NCBI GenBank assembly: GCA_905221615.1
Contig: CAJNDT010000128.1
Span: 1 to 64,000, forward strand
Length of the DNA stretch: 64,000 nt
Origin: Symbiodinium sp. CCMP2592
Lineage: Eukaryota > Sar > Dinophyceae > Suessiales > Symbiodiniaceae
Reading direction: 5' to 3'
The notes beneath the pieces are model-generated. The model was not told the origin of the DNA. It made no database searches and worked only from the letters and a program-made list of their open reading frames with translations. The stretch's first letter is position 1. The number at the start of each line of letters is the position of its first letter. A program made the translations under genes and the position numbers. Shown here one piece after another: positions 1-11,524 of the stretch.

Positions 1-150
1 TAACCCCTTCAATTTACTTAAACCCCCGCTTGGGGCTAACCCCTTCAATTTACTTAAACCCCCGCTTGGGGCTAACCCCTTCAATTTACTTAAACCCCCG
101 CTTGGGGCTAACCCCTTCAATTTACTTAAACCCCCGAAGTCTTTGGTTCA
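1..150. repeat. 36-bp tandem repeat at window edge
   Basis: A 36-bp unit beginning TAACCCCTTCAATTTACTTA and ending CCCCCGCTTGGGGC runs head to tail from base 1, giving three full copies and a partial fourth that breaks down near 137. Each unit contains a short inverted repeat (CCCCCGCTTGGGG). A degenerate echo of the ACTTAAACCCCC part follows at about 150-162. The array probably continues beyond the window. It does not match a known telomere unit. Confidence 0.9.
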
Positions 151-164
151 CTTAAACCCCCCGC

Positions 165-1990
165 GGGTGGCCTTTTGTTTGGACTCGGCTCCTGGTGCTC
201 GAGCCGGAGCTCCCAAAACTGTAACGGCCTGTATTGGATGCAGAACCCTTAAAGCTTTCAGAAATCCTGCTTAATCCTGTCCTGAATCCTAATTTCCAAC
301 CTTTGTACTGTTTCTGCTTAATTTTGTCTCGCTGTCTGCTTGCGATGGCAACTCGGCTTGTCCTTCATGTTCTGGGCTGCCATGGAGCAGACCTCGAGTA
401 AAACCACGTAAGAAACTAGAACCTGGCAAGCAAGTGACTGGAAGCTGTGGTGTCAAGTCGAGCCGAGCAATCTTGGTGCATAGTTGCGATCCCTAATCCC
501 AAACCACAACCAGTATCCTTCTGACCGAAAGGGTAATGAGTCCCTGAAATGCAAAGCTGAAGCATGACTTCTTTTGCGCTCGATGCAGGTTCCGTCGGCT
601 TTGAGCACTTTTTCTCATATGCTGCATTTGCTTCAGCTCTTCTTGGCCTCATTGGGCCTCAGGAACCTCTGCAGTCTGTGAAGATAGCCAAACGCCGCCT
701 TGCAGGTCGGAGCTCTGAGTCATTGTCTCGGATATGCCGGCCGAAGTGCTTTTGGGAGTGTATCCGTATGCAAATGCTACCTTGGAAGATCTTCTTCTAA
801 ACTGATGCATGAAAAGAGGAAGACGCTCTCAAAGTCTGAGACTTGGACGAGTGAGGTGGACCTGTTCACCTCCTGCAGGGAACGTTTCAAGGCGCTTTAG
901 GGTTTGGAGTACCGTTCCTGTCAGTCCTTCTTCGAGAACGGGAAGGCGTCGATCTTGATCGAGAAGAGCGTGATCGAGAAGAACGCCGTCGCCTGATGCA
1001 TAAAAGCCGCCGGGCCCATAAACTGCAAGCTTTCGACCTCCGGCATAAATTGAAACTTTCTTGTCACTTTTGTGCGCGCCTTCTGGAGCGGGAGGGCTGG
1101 CGATGCCTGCGTATGATTGCAGCAGCTTCCGCCCAATTCATTTCCGCTGCGCCCTTCTTGCTGGGGCGTGCTTCTGCGAAAGAAACCACACAGCGGACTA
1201 CCATAGACTTCCAACTTCCAACACCAAAACACTTTCCTAAGCTTAAGCAGGGCATCGGCACCTAGCTTCGGTGCTCTTTCCTTCTACCAGCCAGACACGT
1301 GCATGGGAAAGCTTGAATCTCTGGCGGCAGATGCGCACCGTCGACGGCTTGCTCCAGCAGCTGGGTCCAAAGCACCTTCAGCCCAATGAAGCTGGGACGA
1401 ACCAGTGGGGAAAACGGACTTGCCAATGGAACGTTCGATGCTACCAAAATGTCGATATCTTGCACCTGCACTTGCCGGCGGGCTCTGAGCAATGTAGCCT
1501 GCAGTGGTCGGATGCCTGGCATGGAAAAGACGTGATGCATCTGTCGCTGTCACATCTGCTTGACGGTCGGCCTGTTGTCGGGATGCGCAAATGCCGGGTC
1601 CTGCAAGGAGGTGCCGGATGCTGGGACGCAAGCAGAACTCCAAACCGCTGGAAACTGCTCTACCCGTACGAATCAGCACGTGGCCAAATGTCGACAGAGT
1701 AATTGCAAGTTCGGATTCAACAGGAAATTAGCTGGCCATGTGTCTGGACAGCAATCGCTTCCCGGTGAGCGATTTGTGTGCCGGGAGATCTGCCTTGAAG
1801 CTTGCCGTGCCGGCATCATGGAGCATCAGGGTCCGATGACTAGCCCATACCGATGTCAGGCCTGCGCTGGACCTGAGGCATGCTGCTGTGGTGGATGACC
1901 TGCTGAAGGGCCAACTCATTTGCAACCATCCTGCACTGCAAGACTTCAACACAGCTGGGCGCACTGTATGGGCTGGACCTGAGTCAAAAA
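165..1990. other. Spacer, no recognisable gene
   Basis: Short open frames occur on both strands but none exceeds about 145 codons, and none shows a motif I recognise. No simple repeat longer than about 20 bases was seen. It could hold exons too short to recognise by eye. Confidence 0.5.
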
Positions 1991-2959
1991 TCAGGTTGCA
2001 GCAAAGAGTCCAAGCAGAATGCATTGTGAGATGTTGTGAGTCTCGCAAAAACTGCTGACAAGCAAATTTTCGCTCTTTATCCTAGACTTCATCCGAATGC
2101 TGCATTCATGAGTGGAATGACTCCAAGCATGGAAGCAGCGACTGCGCAACTCGAACCTTTGCAGCATCGACCTCTCAGTTTCTGACGCAGCAGGGGGCTG
2201 GTGCTCGTGCGGAGGGTAGGTAGGATATGCGGGCTGAGTTGGGTAGCCGGGGTAAGTGGACTGACTTGGGTAGCTCGGGTAGGTAGAGGTAGCGTACACT
2301 GCAGGGGCTTGGTGCGTGTAGGATGGTGAGGGGCCAGGTGGGTAGGCATGTGGTTGTGCTGGGTAGTGCGGCGTGTACTGTGGTTGATGCGGTGGAGTTG
2401 CGGCTGCTGGAGGATGGATGCTGTGAGGGGAATAGCCCTGAGGGCCTGGATAGCTTGGGTAGGCCTGTGCTTGTGGTGGCTGAAAACCTGGTGGCGGCTG
2501 CGCGGGAGCATGTTGTAGGGGTGGCGGGTATGCCGGGTGCGGTACTGCTGGAGGTGGTCGCTGCTGCACCGGCAGATGGATCGGTGGTGGGTATTGCTGT
2601 GGTGGATACTGAGGCTGTGTGTGGGGATGTGGTGGCGGGTGTGTGGGTGGATGAGTGTGAGCAGTTGGGTACTGGGGGTGCGCGTACTGTGGCTGTGCCG
2701 GTTGTGCGTGCACTGGCGGGGGATATCCGGGAGGTGGATGTGCATGTGGCGGGTGTGGCGGTGGTGGCCAGCCAGGATGGGGATGTAGGATCGGTGGACC
2801 TCTCGCAGGCATTGAGGCCGCAAGAACATTCATACCCGAGAAGTGGCGACCTTTCATGAAAACGTGCACCAAGCCCCGCTGGTCAAGAAGCCTGGCAAAG
2901 GAGCCGGAGGATCTGTGGCTGCCTCTCGCTCCGACGACCTTTGCCACAGCAAACAACAA
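1991..2959 (-). CDS. Proline/histidine/glutamine-rich protein, probably one exon
   Basis: This is an open frame of 322 codons. Roughly residues 50-255 are dominated by Pro, His, Gln, Tyr and Ala, in repeated PPP, YPxYP and HPPP patterns such as QPQYPPQQYPPP. The first 50 and last 65 residues are not low-complexity and may be read-through into introns or flanks. Such Tyr/Pro/Gln-rich segments are typical of disordered tails of RNA-binding or cell-surface proteins, but no folded domain is visible, so no function is assigned. The antisense frame is also open, which is expected for G/C-skewed repeats. The strand is chosen because the composition is protein-like on the minus strand and all confident genes nearby are on it. 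Confidence 0.45.
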   Translation of the reverse strand: MLFAVAKVVGARGSHRSSGSFARLLDQRGLVHVFMKGRHFSGMNVLAASMPARGPPILHPHPGWPPPPHPPHAHPPPGYPPPVHAQPAQPQYAHPQYPTAHTHPPTHPPPHPHTQPQYPPQQYPPPIHLPVQQRPPPAVPHPAYPPPLQHAPAQPPPGFQPPQAQAYPSYPGPQGYSPHSIHPPAAATPPHQPQYTPHYPAQPHAYPPGPSPSYTHQAPAVYATSTYPSYPSQSTYPGYPTQPAYPTYPPHEHQPPAASETERSMLQRFELRSRCFHAWSHSTHECSIRMKSRIKSENLLVSSFCETHNISQCILLGLFAAT

Positions 2960-3270
2960 GTCGACAGCCCGTGACGTGTTGCGACAGCCACTGCTGAAGG
3001 TGTCAGTCCCTGTGACAAGCTTTCAAGCAGCTTGTTGGTTCCAGGGCTTCATGCGGGGACCGTCTCCGTGTCGGGGCATCGCCGCGTCGGTGGATCAGGT
3101 CATGAATCCTAGGCAGATCGCGGGGCATGCACGTCTCCTGGGATCGAATGCTCCTTGCGCTGCTAGAAAGATCTAGAAGGCGATCGTCGAACGCAGTCAG
3201 AAGATGGGCTCAAGTAACCGCGGGTTTGGGGAACCCGACAAAACTCGCCGCAGGTTATGCACTAGGTCGT

Positions 3271-3672
3271 TTAAACTTGAAACAACGTCTGACGGGCGGC
3301 TGATCTGAGATGCTGCAGAGAAAATGGGAGACGTTTTCCGGCATGCTCGGAACTGAGCTGCCTTTTGAGTTGCTGGGGCGGCCCAACTTGAAGGTGGGTT
3401 GCATTAGGCAGCTCCCACTCATGACAATGCATATTCAGCCAAAGATACAGTTTAATCGAAGAATAGAACAAGCCTCTGAAGGATAGAAGAGATCCGGTCG
3501 CAGTCAAATCACGACATTGAAGCCGAGTGCACCGTTCGAGTTGATGAAGAAGCTTATCGACAAGACAAGGACTGAGAATCAGTTGCTGAACAAGCCAGCT
3601 CTGAGATAATGACCGCTGCACAGCATCTTTGACTGCAGAATCAGAGCCTGAGATCGTGACCTGAGGCTTCAA
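3271..3672 (-). CDS. Hypothetical protein or exon
   Basis: This is an open frame of 133 codons with a fairly ordinary amino-acid composition. The middle part (VQQLILSPCLVDKLLHQLE) looks amphipathic and helical. I recognise no family. It lies on the same strand as the confident genes, which is the main reason to list it. It could be a chance frame. Confidence 0.2.
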   Translation of the reverse strand: MKPQVTISGSDSAVKDAVQRSLSQSWLVQQLILSPCLVDKLLHQLERCTRLQCRDLTATGSLLSFRGLFYSSIKLYLWLNMHCHEWELPNATHLQVGPPQQLKRQLSSEHAGKRLPFSLQHLRSAARQTLFQV

Positions 3673-4485
3673 GTGCTCTCTTAAGACACGAGAAGCTCAA
3701 CCCACCTCTCGTGGCTCCTTCCCATCTGACCGCTCCACTTCGATCGATGCGCCTGTCTCCTGGTTTTAGGACGTGTCGTGAGGCAGGGGGCACAGAGATG
3801 TTGCTGAGGTCACGTGACAAGTCTTCTGTCAAGCCTACTCAGCTCTGATACACTGCGCCGGGCCTTGCGAAGCTGAATGATCGTGGCTCCTCAAACGTTG
3901 GATGCAAAGGTTGGTACAGGTAGCCGACGCAGCAGTCGTGCAGCTCTCTCATCTGCACCGACCCAAATGCCTACCAATGCACCCACCTGCTTTGCCAATA
4001 AGTGCTCCGACGCGCCGAACTGGACAGCTCACCTTGCAAATACATGCCTGCAAACGCAAATTAAATGCTACTTACGACACGTCTAAAAGCTGAGGCCATA
4101 GACCGTAGTGGTGATGTCATCATCCCGCATCCCATATGGGACTTGCACGCCTCTGCCCCTGTGTACTCGTCTGTCTTCGTGTTTTTTGGGGAGTGGCTTG
4201 CAGGACACCGATGCACCAAGGTAGTCTTTGACTCCAGGTGAGAGAGTGTTCAGCAACTCTGACAAACAAACCACCACAGCGTCTTCTCAACATGTGTAGT
4301 CGTCGGCGGTTATCACGTTCTTGTTGGCGACTTGCATACTCTCACTCTGCTGACTTGAGGCGAGCGTGGCACAAAGGAAAGCATCAGCACTGTCTTGGAC
4401 TACATGCTTGTCGAGGAGCACCGGGCATGTGGAGTCAATCAAGCAACTTCCCTCAGCAGTCGGCAACCTCAATGCTGTGCTTCGT

Positions 4486-4962
4486 CTACATACAGCGTGT
4501 TTTACGCTGGTGTCGAAAGAAACACAGCGGGCTCGAACAGCTACGAAAGACGAAGATAGACTGGTTGACGGCTAATTGTTTTAGCAGGTGCACGCGGAAG
4601 ATCTTTGTTCCGGCTTCCTGCAGCTTAGTCCGCCAAGACTCATGCAGCTGATCGCAGCAAAGGCCTCTGGCAAGTCCGGAAAAAGCAGCCGAGGTGTCTT
4701 CTCGGATCTCATTCGGCCTCGTCTGCACTTCCGGCAGTTCTGATGGAGCCATTGCCTGAAAGCGCATGATGTGTTGCGCGTTGGTGTTTCCCGGTGTACT
4801 CCGTCCTGCAAAAATGCCCTGGTAACCGGAAAACCTTCCCACACATAGCAAGGGCATGCTCAAAGATGTATTTTTATTGGTCGGATCGCAAACCAGGTTG
4901 AAACCTGGTGAAAGAAGACCAAGAGCGTGCTTGCCTGAAGCAAGGCTAAACAAGTCCTTCAA
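4486..4962 (-). CDS. Hypothetical protein or exon
   Basis: This is an open frame of 158 codons. The part from about residue 66 to 140 has a balanced, protein-like composition with several Glu, Asp, Gln and Trp residues (for example LHESWRTKLQEAGTKIF). The ends look like non-coding read-through. No domain is recognised. Same strand as the confident genes. Confidence 0.22.
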   Translation of the reverse strand: MKDLFSLASGKHALGLLSPGFNLVCDPTNKNTSLSMPLLCVGRFSGYQGIFAGRSTPGNTNAQHIMRFQAMAPSELPEVQTRPNEIREDTSAAFSGLARGLCCDQLHESWRTKLQEAGTKIFRVHLLKQLAVNQSIFVFRSCSSPLCFFRHQRKTRCM

Positions 4963-5589
4963 GGCGGAACGGTTTGCGTTAGTGCCTTTGCGTCAGCGAG
5001 ACTACCGGCCTGCAAGCAACATTATCCTTCTTCCTTAGTCTTCTTGGTTTATCGATTACAAAATTCCCCTGGCTGCTGATGCTGCTGTCTTTTCTTAGCA
5101 GCTCGTCCCCGTCGTTTGCGTTGTACCCGTCTTCGTTGGACAGGTGTCGGCTTTGGGCGACTGCCAGTAGATACGAGCAGCGCACGGAATGTCTGATTTG
5201 TAGCATATCCAGATCGATGCAGCACAGTCGGTACCGCAAATGTCAAACGAAGTGTTGCAGCTGAAAAGGTTGGGGTGCCTTTGCAGCCGTGACGTAGTCG
5301 AAGCGATTTCCCCTGCGTGTCAGTTTTCAGAACTCAAACCGCGGTAGTTATGCAAGCTTGCAGCGGCTTCGGAACGAAATGACTCTACGGACCGCTGTCA
5401 GTGCACGACATGGGCATGCAACCAGCTGAAAACCATCCTGAAAGCAACGTTCCAGAAGGCCAGAATCTCAGTAACGATTCCATAGGGAAGCACCTGGCAC
5501 CAGGATTGCTCAGATTTCTGTGGGCGCACGTGTACATCATCATGAACAACAGGTTGCTATTTCAGCATGAGCAAGTTGCAGAGTAGCAG

Positions 5590-5822
5590 CAGCCGGAATG
5601 GTATTCGAAGTAGAAGCTGCCGTCGCAGCAGCAGTAGCAGTAGCAGTGGCAGTGGCAGTGAGAGTGGCAGTGGCAGTGGTGGTAGTAGTAGCAGGTGGTA
5701 GTGCTAGGAGTAGGAGTAGCAGTAGCAAGTAGTCGCAGTAGTAGAGGTGGTAGAGGTAGTAGTAGTAGTGGTAGTAGTAGTAGTAGTAGTAGCAGCAGTA
5801 GTAGTAGTAGTAGTAGTAGGGA
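5590..5822. repeat. Imperfect GTA/GCA/GTG trinucleotide microsatellite
   Basis: AGT, AGC and GTG triplets alternate imperfectly, becoming a nearly pure AGT run near 5757-5818. All six frames are open through it and yield poly-Ser, Val, Leu or Thr frames. These are artefacts of the repeat and not genes. Confidence 0.9.
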
Positions 5823-5824
5823 GT

Positions 5825-6405
5825 GAAAAAGACAGCAATACAGGAACGTTAACGCTGGCAACCGTACGAAAGAATTGTTCGACAGCCAAGTGCTGCGCCA
5901 GAAGCCCAGTGCAAACCAAGCCTCAAACGGGACTTGAATGTGTTGTCTCAGCTCTCAAAGACTCCTTCCGCAACGAGGCGAGCACAGTCCCACAGCACCA
6001 GGCCTGTCAAGACGGCACGTCGTTGCAAGAGGGATGGCCATCTTGACACCCTTCAATCCAGCCCCAGCTCCCACGATGCTGTACTCTATCGCACCCGGTG
6101 CCGTCGGCCAGGGCCTGTGAGTGTCGTCAGTGATGAACCGCATGTCGTGGGCAGGCCGCCGGCCTGCACAGAAGATGGCAAACCCACCAGTCGCTAGTAG
6201 GGCCTGTACCTTGCTGGTCGGATAGGATAGCGATCTTTAGATAAAACAAACATAAATGACGCACGGCGTGCAAATCACATTGAACCGCTTATCAAAGTAT
6301 AGATGGTGGCATGCAGCCGGCCTCCGATGTCCAAAGCGAGCCTTAGCTGCTCGCGGATGCTCATTTAGGTATTTGCGCTGCAGTCGATCACCGACGGTCA
6401 CCGAC
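5825..6405. other. Spacer downstream of the PPR gene
   Basis: It lies between the microsatellite and the 3' end of the minus-strand PPR gene. No motif, repeat or convincing frame was seen. It presumably includes the 3' untranslated region of the PPR gene. Confidence 0.4.
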
Positions 6406-6407
6406 CC

Positions 6408-7790
6408 TCAGGACTTGAGGTTTTCATTGCCGTGAGCGATCCGGCGACGATGCTTATGCATGGTGCCTACCGCTCCGCCCGAAAGCATCGTCAGAAGTTG
6501 CAGAATAATTGGCCCTTGATTGCCAATTTCACATGCACAAGTCGTAGCATCGTATGACGCTGCAGACGGCTCTATGCAAGCATGAGAATACCTGGTGAAT
6601 AGGAGCAATACCCTTTGCCAGCTCCAGAGCGCTCGTGCGTGTGCAATGAGCAGCACAGCATCCTGCAGAAGAATGGAGTCCGATGGGAAGCCTGGCTGCA
6701 CATTCAATAGAATGGACAGTGCCGGCTGCCACTTGCTTGCCGTGCTGCACGCACCTGCGATTGTGCTGATTGCAGTCATGTCCAGCTTCGGTTGCGGAGC
6801 AGCCAGGTGCAGGGCCAACGTCCAAAGCTGGCCCCGCTGACATGCATTCAGTGCAGCTGAACATGCCAGCAAGTTCGAACGCAAGCTGTTCATGCTGTTT
6901 GCCATCAGTGCAAGCACGGCCTTCTGCCACTGCAATCCTTTGGCATAGCCGGCAACGGCAGCACTGCAAACTACCATATTCGCCTGGAGGCTTTGCATGT
7001 GGAACTTCGTCAGCAGCATCTGCGCATGCCGCCATTGCTCTGCTTTCTCACACGCGCTGATAGAAGCACCGGATGAGATGACGTTTATCGGCACATCTGC
7101 AGCTATGAACCCAACAAGGAGATCTAATGTGGACCGCCACAGGGCCCTGTTTTCGCAGGTATCTATGGTGATGCTTGGTGTCACCACGCTCAACCGCAGC
7201 CGCCTCTTGTACAAACACTTCAGCGCTTGGAATGCTGGTCGCCACTGCGCGCTCCTGCGCCATGCAGATAGGACGACATTGTAGGTTGGAGTTGTAGGTT
7301 CCACAAGCTGCCCTTGAACAGCTTCCACGAGAAAGGAAGCCTGCTGCCACTCCGTGTCTGCACATGCAGTGTGCACGGCATTGTAAGAGATAATATCGCC
7401 TCGAATCTGCAGGAAAGGAAGCTCTGCCAACAATGCGACGGCAAGCTTCCACTTGTGAGCTTTCTGACATGCGCTGGCTGCCGAATTGAGTGATATAGTA
7501 TCTGTTTGAAGAGCGATGCTTCTGGTCTGTAACCTCAAGAGCAAGGCATGGATCCAGGCACTGCCTTTCTCACACGCGCTGGTGATGGTGTTGTGGGTGA
7601 CTAGTGTGGCCTGCACATCCCGCCGGCAGATCGTAAATGCAAGTAACAAGGCTTGCCGCCAGCGTGATGTTCTCCCACAAGCACTACAAACCTTGTTGCA
7701 GGCAATTATCTCGGGACAATTCACCGACCGATTCGGAGCATGAAGTGCTGCCTGCCATTCACTCCCACGGATCGCTTGTGGCCTAATCAT
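6408..7790 (-). CDS. Pentatricopeptide repeat (PPR) protein, single exon
   Basis: This is an uninterrupted 460-codon frame built almost wholly of about twelve degenerate 35-residue PPR motifs. They are recognised by the dinoflagellate form of the helix A end, as in ITSACEKGSAWIHALLL, ASACQKAHKWKLAVALL, SISACEKAEQWRHAQMLL and LNACQRGQLWTLAL. PPR proteins are helical-hairpin solenoids that bind organelle RNA base by base and act in its processing, stability, editing or translation. No C-terminal catalytic domain (Smr, DYW or endonuclease) is visible, so the protein is probably an RNA-binding factor only. An organelle transit peptide is not obvious in the short N-terminus, so the true start may lie in an upstream exon. 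Having no intron while neighbouring genes have many suggests a retrocopy, though no spliced-leader relic was seen upstream. Confidence 0.85.
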   Translation of the reverse strand: MIRPQAIRGSEWQAALHAPNRSVNCPEIIACNKVCSACGRTSRWRQALLLAFTICRRDVQATLVTHNTITSACEKGSAWIHALLLRLQTRSIALQTDTISLNSAASACQKAHKWKLAVALLAELPFLQIRGDIISYNAVHTACADTEWQQASFLVEAVQGQLVEPTTPTYNVVLSAWRRSAQWRPAFQALKCLYKRRLRLSVVTPSITIDTCENRALWRSTLDLLVGFIAADVPINVISSGASISACEKAEQWRHAQMLLTKFHMQSLQANMVVCSAAVAGYAKGLQWQKAVLALMANSMNSLRSNLLACSAALNACQRGQLWTLALHLAAPQPKLDMTAISTIAGACSTASKWQPALSILLNVQPGFPSDSILLQDAVLLIAHARALWSWQRVLLLFTRYSHACIEPSAASYDATTCACEIGNQGPIILQLLTMLSGGAVGTMHKHRRRIAHGNENLKS

Positions 7791-7799
7791 TCCAAAAGC

Positions 7800-8370
7800 T
7801 AGCTAATTTCAGAAGCTGTGAGTGCTTCGCAGGGTCGTCATGGGTGGTCTGAATACGGTCCATGGGGGACCGCATGGAACTGTCTCATCAGATCTCACAC
7901 TTTTACCATAGCCGGCTGATTACAGCAAACCAAGTGTGCATCTCACTAACCAGGCAGAATCAAGAAGCCTACGTGAGCCTATTTGTAACTTAGGAGGCAA
8001 AGCAACGCTTAAACAGTGCTCCGCACAAAGAGGAAGCTACGACCGAGCACCGGGCTGCGATAGTGGCCTGGCTGGCAGCTGTAGATTCAGTAGATGTTGC
8101 TTGGCTCTTGTGGCACTTTGTTTCATTAGGTGAGCCTCTGGAATGTCTTCGTGAGGGGGGGGGTTGTTGAGAAGAGTGTAGAATGCAGGAACACGTCCTG
8201 ACGGCTGTATTTCTTGGTTAGTCTTGCGGTGACCGGGGTTTGGCTTGGAGGTTTCGCGGCTCCGTAGAGCCCACTAAAGCCTCTTGCATCCTTCTAAATC
8301 CTTCTAAGACCCAATTAAAGCCCCAAACCCACTCAAGTTCTCCTAAACAGCTAGAGGTCCTCGTACTGTG
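7800..8370. other. Spacer upstream of the PPR gene
   Basis: There is no open frame of note. A G9 run lies near 8156-8164. Promoter elements cannot be recognised, as dinoflagellate genes lack TATA boxes. Confidence 0.35.
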
Positions 8371-8375
8371 TGCTG

Positions 8376-8545
8376 CTACTCTACTGCTACTACTACTACT
8401 ACTACTACTCCTCCTGCTGCTGCTATTACTACTACTGCCACCAGTACACTACTATTGCTGCTACTACTACTACTACTACTACTACTGCTGCTACTGCTAC
8501 TACTACGACTACGACTTCGACTACAACTACCACGGCGAGGACGAC
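8376..8545. repeat. CTA/CTG trinucleotide microsatellite
   Basis: Nearly pure ACT/ACTGCT triplets run for about 150 bases and decay after 8510 into CGACTACGAC-type triplets. The poly-Leu, Tyr and Thr frames across it are repeat artefacts. Confidence 0.9.
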
Positions 8546-8649
8546 AGGTATTCCTAGCACGACTACTGCCACTTCTACTAATGCAGCCACCAATACTGTT
8601 GCTACTACGACGAAGACTACTGTTACAACTGTACTGCTTACTACCGTAG

Positions 8650-11470
8650 CATTCTTGTAAAGACTGCCACTGCAGAAATATGTTCTGTGTATCTCTCCCT
8701 ACCGACAGTTTGACCTGCATGATCACGTACGTTTGCCATGTGCCGATTGGATGAGAAAGATACTTGAGTTTGACCGTGCTATGCCAAAGAAGTCCCGCTT
8801 GTCCGACATGGCACCTCGCTCCAAGGGCTGCAAGTAGACAGTCGACACCATAGCAACGCTGGCAGCAATGATCAGTGCCTCAGATACGTCCGGGACTCGA
8901 CCATGATGTTGAAAGACATCATACCGACTGCGTCAGCGAAATGTTGATCGGTGTCTGCTCAACCTCCTAAATCTGATACACTTTAGGCACTAGTTGAAAG
9001 CCCGGGGCCAGGCTGACAATGTGCATCGGATATCACGTCAACTTAGGTCTACATAAAACGAAACTGCAAAACCGTCTCGTCAGAGGCGCTTCATTCTGCA
9101 TCTCTTGCCGAGTGGCCGTAATTGGGATGGCTGGCCATGCTGGATTCCACACCTTTGGCTCCCATTTGCTGCTGTGACATCAAGCCACCAAATCGGCGGA
9201 CTCTCTGAGTTGCAATCCCCGGCTGCACTGCACAAAGCGAAGTCCCTGTCGGCCAGTGGCAGTCTTTGAGAACTTAGGACTCCTTTGCTACTCTTGTACA
9301 CGGATGCAAAATGGAGTGCCCAGTTTCGAGACTTGGCACTTGGTGTTCGAAGAAGGTTTCTCAAATTCAACATCGCACCTGCAAACTCATTTATCCCAGC
9401 TTCTAGCTTGCGAGGTCCTTCAGGTCCAACAGCCCTGGCCACGACAGCAGTTCAATATCCGAGCCAGCTTTTGCTCTCCTCAAGCTCCCTGGAAGGCCCA
9501 ACGACTCCTGACAGTCCTGACACTGAGTTAAGGTGTATCCACCAACTCCGGAAGCGAGTGCCAAAAGGTGCACAATCTCACATCCCGCTCTTATCAGCTC
9601 CGCGCAGAAATCGAGCCTGGCATTCTCGGCTGGACTGCAGACGTCGATGTGCCCATTGGCCCTTCGCATACGCAATGAACATTTGCATCCTGCTTCCACT
9701 TTTCGTGTTGGCTTGGCGTTTACGCACAATCCACGAATGTGAGAAGTACTTGTAGGAGATCTAGCTGCCAATCTGTTCGAACGTGTCTCCCATCAGTTGC
9801 AGTGTCGCGTGGATTGCAGAAGCGAAACTTGACCCCAATATGCATGCGTTGACAAGTTGTGGCCAGCGTACCACGTTTGGGTCTCTCTATTCTAATATTC
9901 TCTGACACAGCCCCTTGCTCACGATGTTACAGGCTGCTACCTCCTGCAAATGTACAAAATGTCCGTTCGTCACTGCACGCTGCGAGCGACCACCATGCAG
10001 TTCTGTGAAATGAAGCAATAAGGACCGAGCATCCAGTAGAGAAGCAGGCTTCCCATGGCCACAAAGTGGCATGGCCTGGGGACAAGACTTGCACGCGCTC
10101 GTTAAGTGTTGCTTGGACTGTGTAGCTTGCGGTGTTGCGCTCTGTGCTTTCGCGTCTCGACAGGTAGCCATGGAGTGCGGAAGAGAATCTCTGTCTGATC
10201 CAAGCCATTGCAGGCAGTATATGCGCCACACACTCAATGCCGCACACCCATGTCACAAGCACGATGCAACAAGGCCGGGACGGAACCATGTGGATGAAAA
10301 TCAGAGTGCCTGCCATCCTGCGTCGCCAAGGTGACTTGTCACTACAGTAATAATTACTACAGTTCTCATAGTCACGCGACGTACCTCGCAACGGAGAGCG
10401 CGAACGCGGCCGACCACCTTGGCCGCGCTGTTGGGTCTGCAGCTGCTTGCATTCCATGTCAAGTCCACACGATGTCAGACCCACTGACAGCAACAATGCA
10501 TGATGCCGTGCCAATGACAATGTCGTGGGAAGCTGTCGCAGAGCGTCCCAAACAGCCAAAACCTGGGCTGCTTGTGAGAAAGACCCCCTCACTTAACATG
10601 CTCCAATGGTTCACCTGTGACTCTCACCAAGATGGAGGCTGCTTAAGCTGCAGCTTGAGATCGGGCACTGGCACCAGAGTCTTCCATTCATCAAATAATA
10701 CTAGTAGCCGCTCTCTCACACACCAAAACCAGGGAAGAAACAACACGAGCGTGGAGGCAGCACCTCAAGCCCCACATAGCAAGCTCCCATCTACTGAGGT
10801 ATCAGGAGGGAGGATTGCAACAGGCCTTGGACTTTGCACCGTTCAAATCGAACATCCATGAGGACACAATGTCTTTAGTTTGCACATCGGCGTGAGCATT
10901 TGCAGATGGCTCGCAGTTTACACTGTTCGTTTGATGTGTGCAGCCCGACTTCTGCTTGCTGTGCTCTTGACGCGCCAAGCAACGAAATCGCGACGCCTGT
11001 GATGCAAAGCACATCGTGGCATAACTCCGAAGGCCGGCCGCGATTTTCATTGCTTCGTGGCTTTGCACGAACATTGTGCCCAGCAAACAGCAAGGGGCAG
11101 CAAGAGGCATGCTAATTCTGTGCACGTCGACCATCGGGCAGAAAACCGGGCAGTCTTTTTTTGTGTGGCGTCTGCAGCAGTGGGCGCATGATGTGCGCGG
11201 CATAGCAACACTTGTAAGATAAGCAGACGCTCAAGATGCTTGACATCGAAAGAGCTCAGGCAGCCTTCTCGTTCTTTCAGTCGCCAGCTTTGCAATCACG
11301 GATTGGGCAGGCGGAGTTGAAGTTGATGGGAGTTGCGAATCGAGAAGCTGGGAGTAGTGCACGAAGAGTGGGCGGAACTGTCGGCATGCCTTTGCCTTGG
11401 GAAGTGCCCACATAACCATTCTGTACAGTGTTCTTCAGATTGTAGGGGTCCTCGAGAGAAGCGTGTTCGC
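8650..11470. other. Spacer with only weak coding candidates
   Basis: Two minus-strand frames have somewhat protein-like composition. The first is 9403-9771, whose C-terminal half holds GYTLTQCQDCQESLGLPGS. The second is 9927-10592 (221 codons), which contains a short SR-like stretch, GRPRSRSPLRGTSRDY. Neither has a recognisable fold, and both end in regions that look non-coding. They may be exons of unrecognised minus-strand genes. Confidence 0.25.
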
Positions 11471-11472
11471 GT

Positions 11473-11475
<3 letters not shown>

Positions 11476-11507
<32 letters not shown>

Positions 11508-11520
11508 CGTTTTGTATGTG
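11476..11520. repeat. (GT)n microsatellite
   Basis: A GT dinucleotide run of about 13 perfect units (11478-11503) grades into GTGCGTGCG and then TGTATGTGTGTG. Confidence 0.9.
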
Positions 11521-11524
11521 TGTG

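Noticed and set aside
1..150. Telomere repeat
   Set aside because: The unit is 36 bp and not a TTTAGGG-type repeat, and unique sequence follows with no subtelomeric gene signs.
5540..5919. Leucine-, threonine- and valine-rich membrane-like proteins in several frames
   Set aside because: All six frames are open only because of the triplet repeat. The same holds at 8.4, 26.4, 40.2 and 56.4-57.2 kb.
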